Source: CAUYUA01 sp963575675
GTDB taxonomy: Bacteria; Pseudomonadota; Alphaproteobacteria; Azospirillales; Azospirillaceae
DNA: 12,736 nucleotides
NCBI GenBank assembly: GCA_963575675.1
Contig: CAUYUA010000279.1
Coordinates: 1 to 12,736 of the forward strand
Direction: 5' to 3'
Below the pieces are notes generated by a model. That model saw nothing but the letters and a program-made list of their open reading frames with translations. It did not search any database and was not told where the DNA came from. The translations under genes and the position numbers were made by a program. Shown piece by piece: positions 1 to 6,450 of this stretch (position 1 is its first letter; every line of letters starts with the position of its first letter).

Positions 1-19
1 CCGCCGAGACATAAATTCC

Positions 20-883
20 ATGCCGTTTGTTTCCATCCTAGAGGATCGTCTGGAGTATTTCCAACCACCGCCGCCGCCGAACGCCCCGTCTTCGCCGGTC
101 TTGGTCTTTCTGCATGAAGGACTGGGCTCGATTGAGCTATGGCGCGATTTTCCGGAGCGTCTGGCCGCCGCCGTCGAACTTCCAGCCTTGATCTACTCCC
201 GAGCGGGTTTCGGTCGCTCCTCACCGCTCACCACTCCCCGCGACATCCGATACCTCGAACGCGAAGCGTCCGAAAGTCTGCCGACGTTGCTCGAAACCCT
301 GAACATCAACCATCCGATTTTAATCGGACACAGCGACGGCGGAAGCATCGCCCTACTCTACGCCGCCCAACAAAACGGCCCCCGCCCCCTCGGAGTCATT
401 GCGGAAGCAGCGCATGTCTTCGTTGAGGACATCTCGATCACCGGAATCCGAAACGCCGTCAAAGCTTGGCAAACAACAGATCTGCCGCAAAAACTCGCCC
501 GCCGTCACAATCATCCGGAAGCCGTCTTTCGCGCCTGGAGCGACACATGGCTCGCCCCTTGGTTCCGCTCATGGAACATAGAACGCGCTCTCGCAACCGT
601 CACTTGCCCGACCCTGATCATACAAGGCGACGACGACGAATACGGAACCTCAGCCCAGGTCGAAGCCATTCGCCGCGCCGTCGCCGGTCCCGCACAAACC
701 CTGATGATACCTCATTGCGGCCACACGCCACATCGTGATCAACCCGACGTCGTTTGCGACGCCATAACCAAATTCATCCGCCATTTCAGAAAAACCGAAA
801 CAAAAACCGAAACAAGGAAAACCGAAAAAATAACAAATCAATTACACCCGGAAGCCATGCTCCCAGCCGTCGCCCCCCTCTGA
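20..883 (+). CDS. Alpha/beta hydrolase of unknown substrate
   Basis: A 287-residue alpha/beta-hydrolase-fold protein, probably cytoplasmic because no signal peptide is visible. The oxyanion-hole region is HEGLGS (residues 32-37), the nucleophile elbow is GHSDGG with Ser105, the acid lies in QGDDDEYG (Asp204-206), and the catalytic His is His235 in CGHTPH. All triad positions are present, so it should be active. The family covers esterases, lactonases, C-C hydrolases and others, and the substrate cannot be read from the sequence. A proline run (16-20) follows the N-terminal strand. The last 30 or so residues are a Lys/Thr/Glu-rich tail encoded by a 12-bp tandem repeat and extend past the normal end of the fold. 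The ATG at 20 gives a family-like N terminus. The frame is open to the window edge and no clear Shine-Dalgarno is seen, so a slightly earlier start is possible. Confidence 0.85.
   Translation: MPFVSILEDRLEYFQPPPPPNAPSSPVLVFLHEGLGSIELWRDFPERLAAAVELPALIYSRAGFGRSSPLTTPRDIRYLEREASESLPTLLETLNINHPILIGHSDGGSIALLYAAQQNGPRPLGVIAEAAHVFVEDISITGIRNAVKAWQTTDLPQKLARRHNHPEAVFRAWSDTWLAPWFRSWNIERALATVTCPTLIIQGDDDEYGTSAQVEAIRRAVAGPAQTLMIPHCGHTPHRDQPDVVCDAITKFIRHFRKTETKTETRKTEKITNQLHPEAMLPAVAPL
790..829 (+). repeat. 12-bp tandem repeat encoding the hydrolase tail
   Basis: AAAAACCGAAAC occurs twice in perfect tandem (790-801 and 802-813), followed by a degenerate third copy (about 817-828). The unit is four codons, so copy number changes keep the frame. 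It encodes the KTETKTET...KTEK tail of the hydrolase. This looks like slippage expansion at the 3' end of the gene. Confidence 0.75.
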
Positions 884-1171
884 ATTTTTATTCAAAAGAG
901 TTGAAAGCCATTTCCTCGCCTCCTTTTTTCCAAAAATGCCGGTTGCCGGAATCGAGGATAACTCATATGATCCGGCGGCATGAGTCTTAAATCCCGTCCT
1001 AGGACCCATCCGAAGAATAGATCAATTTTTCCAACAACTTCTGCGGCCGCTTATCGAATCGATCCCCTTGAACGCGATGAGCCTCCTCACCAGAAGCCAC
1101 TGAAGATATTGATATTTTCTCCAGACAGGCTCTAAGATTTCTCAGTCGAACTCGGATACCAAAGAGTCCCC
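884..1171. other. Intergenic region between hydrolase and ppiD-like gene
   Basis: No gene is supported in these 288 bases. There are small inverted repeats: ACTCAT (961-966) with ATGAGT (980-985), and GCCGGA (945-950) with TCCGGC (971-976). They overlap and are not followed by a T-run, so I do not call a terminator. The 3' end contains the candidate promoter of the downstream gene. Confidence 0.5.
1109..1138 (+). promoter_or_regulatory. Candidate sigma70 promoter of the ppiD-like gene
   Basis: TTGATA (1109-1114) and TAAGAT (1133-1138) are separated by 18 bp. The match to consensus is 5/6 and 4/6. Transcription would begin near 1145, leaving a leader of about 27 nt. The match is moderate and based only on sequence. 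Confidence 0.3.
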
Positions 1172-3067
1172 ATGCTCCAATTTATGCGCGGCGCCGTCGG
1201 CTCCTGGATCGTCAAGATCCTCTTCGTCATACTCATCGTCAGCTTCGGCATCTGGGGCATCGGCGATATCTTTCGCAGCCATGGTCCCGTAACTACGGTT
1301 ATGGAGATCGGCCCCGTTCGGGTCAGCGCCGGGGAGGTCGAACGCGAATTCCAGCAACAACTCGCACGACTACGCACCATGTTCGGCGGTCGGCTCGATA
1401 TCGAACAAGCTCGATCACTCGGTCTGTTTGACCAAGCGGTGCAAACCATCATCCAACGCACCCTTTATGATCTCGCTGCGCAAGATCACGGGCTGGTAAT
1501 CGGCGACAACCTCATTCGTGGCCGCATCCAAAGCGAACAAGCCTTCCGCAACGCCGCCGGGCAGTTCGACCGCGACATGTTCCATCGCGTTCTTACCGCC
1601 AACAATCTCAATGAAACCGCGTACATCGCTCTATTGCGCGGCGAAATGACCCGCGAATTAATCGCAGGCGCCATCGGATTTGGCGGAAGCGCCTCCAAAA
1701 CTCAAGCCGCCGATCTTTACCGCTACCGTCAAGAGAAGAGAATCGCGGATTTTCTGACGATCGCCAACGCCTCCATGCCGGATCCAGGAACGCCCGACGC
1801 CGCGGCTCAGGTGAAGTATCACGAAGACCATGCCGCCCGCTTCACCGCGCCTGAGTATCGCACCTTCTCCGCCGCCTGGATCACCGCCGAGATTCTCGCC
1901 AAAGACATTGAAGTCCCCGAACGCGAAATCCGAGCCGCCTATGACGAACGCGCCGACGACTTCCAAATTCCGGAAAAACGCAACATCCTACAAGTTCTGA
2001 TCGACAACGAAGAAAAAGCCAAACAAATCGTCAAGGCCGCTCAAGACAACAACGGCGATCTCGAAGCCGCCGCCAAAGCCGCCGGCGCCGACATCATGCC
2101 GCTCGACGCCGTCGCCCAGAAAGAATTGCCTGAGATCGGAGAACCAGCCTTCAAACTGGCGCTCAACGCTATCGGCGAGCCCGTAAAATCGCAACTGGGA
2201 TGGCATGTGATGAAAGTCACCGCCGTTCAGCCCGCAACCAATCAAGGGTACGACGGCGTTCGCGAACAAATTCTGGCCGATCTTAAGCGTGATCGCGCGC
2301 AAGATCAGCTTCCGACGCTCTCCAACGCCATTGAAGACGCGCTCGCCGGCGGACAATCTCCGGCAGATGTCGCCGCCCGCTTCAAAATGTCGATCCGCAC
2401 ATTGGATAAAATCGATTCCACCGGCCACGGAGCCGATGGACAGCCCCTTACCGACCCTCCTCCTGCTCTTGCGGACATGCTGGCCACCGCTTTCTCTCTT
2501 AACCGCGATGGACGAAGCCAATTCTTGGAAGGAAAAGACGGCGTTTATTACGTCGTCAATGTCGCCGAAATCATTCCGTCCCGCCTGCGCTCGCTGGAAG
2601 ACGTTCGCGAGCAAATCACATCCGGTTGGCAGGCGGAAGAACGCGCGCGGCGCGCCGAAGCCAAAGCCAAAGAAATTGTTGAAAAATTACGCGCCGGACA
2701 AACGATTGAAGCCGCCGCCACGGAAAACGGCGTCGTCTCCGCAACCACGGACGCCTTCATTCGCACGCCCGCACGCGACGCCAAACTCCCCGCCGATCTG
2801 ATCAAGACTCTGTTCACCCTCAAAACGGACGAAGTCGCCTTCGCTCCCACCGCCGACGGACAGATCATCGCCAAGCTCAAAGGAATCATTCCCGTTGACC
2901 CCAACGCCCCAGACGCTCAAGTGTCTTCGGTGCAAAGCAGCGTTCGTCGAGATATATCATCTGATCTGATGAGCCAGTTTACCGAAGCCATGCGTCAACG
3001 TCACAGCGTGCGCATTTATCAGAGCAGGTTACAGGCTCTTGCTCAACCCGCGAAAGAAAGCTATTAA
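1172..3067 (+). CDS. ppiD: SurA/PpiD-like membrane-anchored peptidyl-prolyl isomerase
   Basis: A 631-residue envelope folding factor. A short cytoplasmic N terminus is followed by one transmembrane anchor (about residues 12-31, VKILFVILIVSFGIWGIG). A SurA-N-like chaperone domain follows (to about residue 160), then a parvulin-type isomerase domain (about 266-357, ending in the family-typical GWHVMKV), then a long C-terminal region to residue 631. PpiD proteins sit in the inner membrane with the bulk in the periplasm and assist proteins leaving the Sec translocon; that role is inferred from the family. Length and architecture match alphaproteobacterial PpiD-like proteins, which often lie directly upstream of trpE, as here. 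The ATG at 1172 starts right before the anchor, with a weak AAAGAG (1161-1166) upstream. A 306-bp gap with strong hairpins separates it from trpE, so the two may be transcribed separately. The symbol is by architecture. Confidence 0.85.
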   Translation: MLQFMRGAVGSWIVKILFVILIVSFGIWGIGDIFRSHGPVTTVMEIGPVRVSAGEVEREFQQQLARLRTMFGGRLDIEQARSLGLFDQAVQTIIQRTLYDLAAQDHGLVIGDNLIRGRIQSEQAFRNAAGQFDRDMFHRVLTANNLNETAYIALLRGEMTRELIAGAIGFGGSASKTQAADLYRYRQEKRIADFLTIANASMPDPGTPDAAAQVKYHEDHAARFTAPEYRTFSAAWITAEILAKDIEVPEREIRAAYDERADDFQIPEKRNILQVLIDNEEKAKQIVKAAQDNNGDLEAAAKAAGADIMPLDAVAQKELPEIGEPAFKLALNAIGEPVKSQLGWHVMKVTAVQPATNQGYDGVREQILADLKRDRAQDQLPTLSNAIEDALAGGQSPADVAARFKMSIRTLDKIDSTGHGADGQPLTDPPPALADMLATAFSLNRDGRSQFLEGKDGVYYVVNVAEIIPSRLRSLEDVREQITSGWQAEERARRAEAKAKEIVEKLRAGQTIEAAATENGVVSATTDAFIRTPARDAKLPADLIKTLFTLKTDEVAFAPTADGQIIAKLKGIIPVDPNAPDAQVSSVQSSVRRDISSDLMSQFTEAMRQRHSVRIYQSRLQALAQPAKESY

Positions 3068-3092
3068 GCTGTTCACAACAAATTAGATGGGG

Positions 3093-3116
3093 CCAGGGAC
3101 GGAACGCTGTCCCTGG
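3093..3116. terminator. Hairpin downstream of ppiD-like gene (possible terminator)
   Basis: CCAGGGAC (3093-3100) pairs perfectly with GTCCCTGG (3109-3116) around an 8-nt loop, 26 bases after the stop codon. There is no T-run after it, so it is not a textbook intrinsic terminator. It may slow or end transcription together with the next hairpin, or protect the 3' end. The left arm is identical to one in the terminator after the AsmA gene (9186-9193), which suggests a family of related hairpins. Confidence 0.4.
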
Positions 3117-3132
3117 TCGCGGAAGGGGCATA

Positions 3133-3160
3133 AAGGGGGGGGCGCGCGACCGCCCCCCTT
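3133..3160. terminator. G/C-run hairpin, possible terminator
   Basis: Eight G residues (3135-3142) followed by CG can pair with CGCCCCCC (3151-3158). In the best register GGGGGGCG (3137-3144) pairs over a 6-nt loop. AA before and TT after could extend the helix if the G-run slips. Only a short TTATT follows, so termination is plausible but unproven. G-runs of this length are also prone to length variation and sequencing error. Confidence 0.4.
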
Positions 3161-3273
3161 ATTCCCAAAGCGCCCCTCCCCTGAAACTGTCTGAAGCTGT
3201 TCGTCTTCGTTGACGGTCTATACAGACAAACAATTCCAGAGGAAGATCGAAAATCGCTTCGTGAATAAGGGAA

Positions 3274-3343
3274 GCAATCGCATCTTCCTTTAGAGTCCTC
3301 TATGATCAGAGATCAATCTTATATAATTTGTTGATGCGATTGC
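3274..3343. promoter_or_regulatory. 11-bp inverted repeat upstream of trpE
   Basis: GCAATCGCATC (3274-3284) and GATGCGATTGC (3333-3343) are perfect reverse complements 48 bp apart, flanking the trpE -10 box. The left arm also overlaps a local hairpin, AAGGGAAG (3267-3274) with CTTCCTTT (3284-3291), so in RNA the two pairings would exclude each other. It could be a pair of operator half-sites or an RNA switch. Neither is demonstrated. Confidence 0.4.
3322..3327 (+). promoter_or_regulatory. Candidate -10 box of trpE
   Basis: A perfect TATAAT lies 47 bp before the trpE start codon, inside the AT-rich run 3317-3329. No recognisable -35 box lies 16-18 bp upstream, and there is no extended -10 TG. 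If used, this promoter would need an activator or tolerate a poor -35. Transcription would start near 3334, at the right arm of the inverted repeat. Confidence 0.4.
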
Positions 3344-3373
3344 CCTGAACGGACAACCCAAGAAGCCAAACCA

Positions 3374-4882
3374 ATGACGGCACAACCTGATTTCACCGAT
3401 TTTTCCACCGCTTACACCGCTAAACGTCCGCAAGTCGTCTGGACGACGCTGGTCAGCGACCTGGAAACGCCGGTGTCCGCCATGCTGAAACTGGCGGACG
3501 GTCGCCCCTATAGTTTCCTTTTAGAATCTGTAGAAGGCGGATCGATTCGCGGACGTTATTCGCTCATCGGCATGAAGCCCGACTTGATTTGGCGAAGCAG
3601 CGGCGGACAAGCCGAAATTAACCGCTCCGCCCGCTTCGACGCCGAAACCTTCGTTTCTTGCGCCGAACCACCACTGGATTCTCTACGCGCGCTGTTAAAC
3701 GAATCCCGCATCGACATGCCTCCCCACTTACCGCCGATGTCCGCCGGATTGTTCGGCTATCTCGGTTACGACATGGTCCGGCAAATGGAGCGTCTGCCGG
3801 ACAACAACCCAGACGCTCTTGGCGTTCCAGAAGCAATGTTGCTCCGTCCCACCCTTATGGCGGTGTTCGACGGCATTGAAAACATCATCACTCTGGTCAC
3901 GCCGGTTTGGCCGAACGCCGGAATCTCCGCCGATGTCGCCTACGCCCAAGCTCGCGAGCGTTTGGCCGACGCCGTCGCCGACCTCGAACGCAGCTTGCCT
4001 CATCGCCGCGAGCGTCCGGCCGATCTTGTCGCCACCCTCGAATCTCCGAACTCCAGCACAACCCGCGCGCAATACCATGCGATGGTCGAAAAAGCCAAAG
4101 AGTACATTCGCGCCGGAGACATCTTTCAAGTTGTCCCATCTCAACGGTTGTGGTTCCCTTTCCGTCTTCCACCATTCGCGCTATATCGCGCGCTGCGCCG
4201 CCTGAATCCGTCTCCGTTTCTATTTTACCTCAACCTAGACACGTTTAGCGTAATCGGCTCCAGCCCCGAAATCATGGTTCGACTGCGTGAGGGAAAAGTC
4301 ACCATCCGCCCAATCGCCGGCACGCGCCGACGCGGCCTCACCCCCAAAGAAGACCAGGAACTCAAAGCAGACCTTCTTGCTGATCCCAAAGAATTAGCGG
4401 AGCATTTAATGCTCTTGGATTTGGGACGCAACGATGTGGGACGCGTGGCCAAAATCGGCACAGTTCACGTCACCGAGCAAATGGTGGTGGAGAACTACTC
4501 CCATGTCATGCATATCGTCTCCAACGTCGAAGGCCAGATCAACCCGAACCTCGACGCGCTCGATGCGCTCGTCGCCGGGTTCCCGGCGGGAACAGTTTCC
4601 GGAGCGCCGAAAGTTCGCGCCATGGAGATTATCGATGAACTGGAAACTTTACGTCGCGGGGTCTATGGCGGCTGCGTCGGGTATTTTGGCGCGAACGGCG
4701 CCATGGACACCTGCATCGCCCTCCGCACTGCGGTCGTCAAGGATGGCGTTATGTATGTCCAGGCGGGAGGCGGTGTCGTCGCCGACAGCGACCCCGAAGC
4801 CGAATATCAAGAATCGCTCAATAAAGCGAAGGCCCTTGTCCGCGCCGCCGAAGAGGCGCTTCGCTTCGCCGCCGGTCGTTAA
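3374..4882 (+). CDS. trpE: Anthranilate synthase component I
   Basis: This 502-residue enzyme converts chorismate to anthranilate, the committed step of tryptophan synthesis. It normally uses ammonia from a TrpG glutamine-amidotransferase partner. The N-terminal domain carries the tryptophan feedback motif LLES-X10-S (LLES at 49-52, then Ser63), so feedback inhibition by tryptophan is expected. The C-terminal chorismate-binding domain (about 225-485) has PIAGTRRRG (about 312-320), LDLGRNDVGRV (about 349-359) and GGCVGYFGANG (about 432-442). Length is typical of a stand-alone TrpE, with no fused TrpG domain. The ATG is preceded by AAGAAG (3360-3365). No trpG, trpD or trpC follows, which departs from the usual alphaproteobacterial order; the partner subunit must be elsewhere. 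No clear terminator is seen before the transposon that starts 71 bp downstream of the stop. Confidence 0.97.
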   Translation: MTAQPDFTDFSTAYTAKRPQVVWTTLVSDLETPVSAMLKLADGRPYSFLLESVEGGSIRGRYSLIGMKPDLIWRSSGGQAEINRSARFDAETFVSCAEPPLDSLRALLNESRIDMPPHLPPMSAGLFGYLGYDMVRQMERLPDNNPDALGVPEAMLLRPTLMAVFDGIENIITLVTPVWPNAGISADVAYAQARERLADAVADLERSLPHRRERPADLVATLESPNSSTTRAQYHAMVEKAKEYIRAGDIFQVVPSQRLWFPFRLPPFALYRALRRLNPSPFLFYLNLDTFSVIGSSPEIMVRLREGKVTIRPIAGTRRRGLTPKEDQELKADLLADPKELAEHLMLLDLGRNDVGRVAKIGTVHVTEQMVVENYSHVMHIVSNVEGQINPNLDALDALVAGFPAGTVSGAPKVRAMEIIDELETLRRGVYGGCVGYFGANGAMDTCIALRTAVVKDGVMYVQAGGGVVADSDPEAEYQESLNKAKALVRAAEEALRFAAGR

Positions 4883-4942
4883 CGTCTTTCGTCGTGTATG
4901 CTCAATCGAGAACCCGAGGAAAGAGACTTTCAAAGGAATCGG

Positions 4943-4953
4943 GGCTCCGCCCC
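4943..4953. repeat. Left 11-bp target duplication of the IS4-family element
   Basis: GGGCTCCGCCC here is repeated exactly at 9023-9033, immediately outside the two terminal inverted repeats. An 11-bp duplication fits the 10-13 bp typical of IS4-family elements. The site is GGG(N5)CCC and is itself a small hairpin, the first stem of an intergenic palindromic repeat. Confidence 0.93.
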
Positions 4954-4969
4954 ATATGCGCTAGGATAT
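4954..4969. repeat. IS4-family left terminal inverted repeat
   Basis: CATATGCGCTAGGATA, a perfect 16-bp match to the reverse complement of 9007-9022. It lies 39 bp before the transposase start codon. Confidence 0.92.
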
Positions 4970-5008
4970 GGGGTTGACGCGGCGAGAAGATTGTGATTTA
5001 TCAACGCG

Positions 5009-6094
5009 ATGGACACGATTTCTTTTCTCGCCAAGGATTGGAACGCGTTTGTCGCGCAGATATCCCGATTCATCGACCTTGACGCAACCGCCGCTTCGTT
5101 CAAAGCGCTCCAGCGACGACGGGGCGTGAAAGACGCCTCGTCGTTGCTGCGTCTTGGGCTTGGCTATGGTCCCTGTGGCTTGTCACTCCGTCAAGCCGCC
5201 GCATGGGCGGAAGTCACTGGCGTCGCCAGCCTTGCGAATACGTCGCTTCTTGACCGGCTTCGAAACTCTTCAGATTGGTTTGCTGAGATTGTCCGGTCTT
5301 TGATGTCGGATAGAATTAAACCAACCAACAGTTACTATGATGGCCGGACGATAAAGCTTATTGATGGATCATCGATATCTGAGCCGGGAAGCAAAGGAAC
5401 TGACTGGAGACTGCACGCCGCCTATGATCTTGGAAGTGGGCAATTTAGCCATATAAAGGTCACGGATCAACACACAGCGGAGAGCTTAACCCATGCCCCA
5501 GTTCAAGCTGGAGACATACTGATTGCTGATCGAGGCTATGCGAAAGCCGCAGATCTATTGGCGGTTAATCAACAGGGTGGAGATTTTATCGTCAGGATTG
5601 GTTGGCGCTCGCTTCGGCTTCTGAATTGCGATGGTAAGGTCTTTGATTTGTTTGGGAAACTTTCCTCAGATTCCGGAGATGGGGCCGTTGATGTCTCCGT
5701 GATGATTGCCCCGCGCAAAGGCCGGCCGGCCTTGCCGGTGCGTTTGATCTTGCTGAAAAAACCTGATGGCGCGACCGAGCAGGAGCAACGCCGCGTCGAG
5801 CGTCGGAGCAACAGAAATCAACACCAGATTGATCCGCGCACTTTGATCGCGGCGGGCTACGTCATGATCGTAACGTCGTTGGCGGCGGACGCCTTTCCCG
5901 CACACGAAGTTGCCGCTCTTTACCGACTGCGCTGGCAAATTGAAATCGCATTCAAGAGACTAAAGAGCATCCTCCACATCGATCGCTTGCGCGCATACGA
6001 CCCAGACCTAGCCAAATCCTGGATATATTGCCACATTATTGCGGCCCTTGCGATCGACAGAATGAGCCAGGAAATCCTGGAATCTTCCCCCTAA
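5009..6094 (+). CDS. IS4-family transposase (DDE)
   Basis: A 361-residue DDE transposase catalysing cut-and-paste movement of the element whose ends are at 4954 and 9022. Catalytic residues are visible: Asp119 in IKLIDGSS, Asp174 in ILIADRGYA, and Glu312 in the family signature Y305-(2)-R308-(3)-E312-(6)-K319 (YRLRWQIEIAFKRLK). The N terminus (about 1-90) is the usual DNA-binding region. No frameshift or internal stop is present, so it should be functional. The ATG at 5009 is the first usable start: an upstream in-frame TTG is followed at once by a stop. GAGAAG at 4984-4989 is far from the start, so translation initiation looks weak, as is common for transposases. It is co-directional with trpE. 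Confidence 0.95.
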   Translation: MDTISFLAKDWNAFVAQISRFIDLDATAASFKALQRRRGVKDASSLLRLGLGYGPCGLSLRQAAAWAEVTGVASLANTSLLDRLRNSSDWFAEIVRSLMSDRIKPTNSYYDGRTIKLIDGSSISEPGSKGTDWRLHAAYDLGSGQFSHIKVTDQHTAESLTHAPVQAGDILIADRGYAKAADLLAVNQQGGDFIVRIGWRSLRLLNCDGKVFDLFGKLSSDSGDGAVDVSVMIAPRKGRPALPVRLILLKKPDGATEQEQRRVERRSNRNQHQIDPRTLIAAGYVMIVTSLAADAFPAHEVAALYRLRWQIEIAFKRLKSILHIDRLRAYDPDLAKSWIYCHIIAALAIDRMSQEILESSP

Positions 6095-6258
6095 GCGTAC
6101 AGAACACCTAAAATACGAACCTTGCTCATGGCGTGTATATATTATTGTTCGAAAGATGTTGATCTCTATAGTTGAAGGGGAGCACAGCGCCAAACGCCTG
6201 ATCAAGGCGTTCAGACCCTGCACACGAAACCTCTTTGACCCTCCGCGAAAGCGCAAAA
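6095..6258. other. 3' noncoding tail of the IS4-family element (left part)
   Basis: This belongs to the IS4-family element and continues at 8980-9022 beyond the IS66 insertion. No gene is supported. A hairpin, AACGCCT (6193-6199) with AGGCGTT (6205-6211) around GATCA, lies about 100 bases after the transposase stop. It lacks a T-run, so its role as a terminator is uncertain. Confidence 0.6.
6251..6258. repeat. Left 8-bp target duplication of the IS66 element
   Basis: GCGCAAAA immediately before the IS66 left end, repeated exactly at 8972-8979 after the right end. Eight-bp duplications are characteristic of IS66-family elements. Confidence 0.95.
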
Positions 6259-6281
6259 GTAAGCGTTCTCCTGTTCCCACC
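6259..6281. repeat. IS66 left terminal inverted repeat
   Basis: Starts GTAAGCGTTCTCC. The first 13 bases match the right end perfectly, with three substitutions over the next nine. It is at the tnpC-distal end. Confidence 0.9.
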
Positions 6282-6450
6282 TTGTCAAACGCCATTTGAT
6301 AGGCGAGACTTTGCCTCGCGCGCACGATAGGCAGAAATGAGGGGAATGGGAAAAGAGGGTGGCTTGTGCGACTTTTGCGCATACGATGGTATAGCCGAGG
6401 CGAATAGCTCGGACCGGACGTCGCATAGATTGTCGGTTTACGGGATGGCC

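Larger units (their letters stand above)
3068..3373. other. Intergenic/leader region between ppiD-like gene and trpE
   Basis: No gene is supported in these 306 bases. The first 100 hold two GC-rich hairpins (3093-3116 and 3137-3158). The rest holds a smaller hairpin (3267-3291), an 11-bp inverted repeat (3274-3284 with 3333-3343) and a perfect TATAAT (3322-3327). There is no short reading frame with adjacent tryptophan codons, so a classical trp attenuator leader peptide is not visible. Confidence 0.6.

Noticed and set aside
1988..2120. Repeated GCC-rich codons (alanine-rich stretch) as a possible repeat element
   Set aside because: It is ordinary coding sequence of the PpiD-like protein with biased alanine codons.
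1988..2614. A 208-codon open frame on the minus strand
   Set aside because: Antisense to the PpiD-like gene, whose protein has clear family features; the frame is a by-product of its codon use.
3181..3373. A classical trp attenuator with leader peptide upstream of trpE
   Set aside because: No short frame with adjacent tryptophan codons and no terminator hairpin with a T-run before the trpE start.
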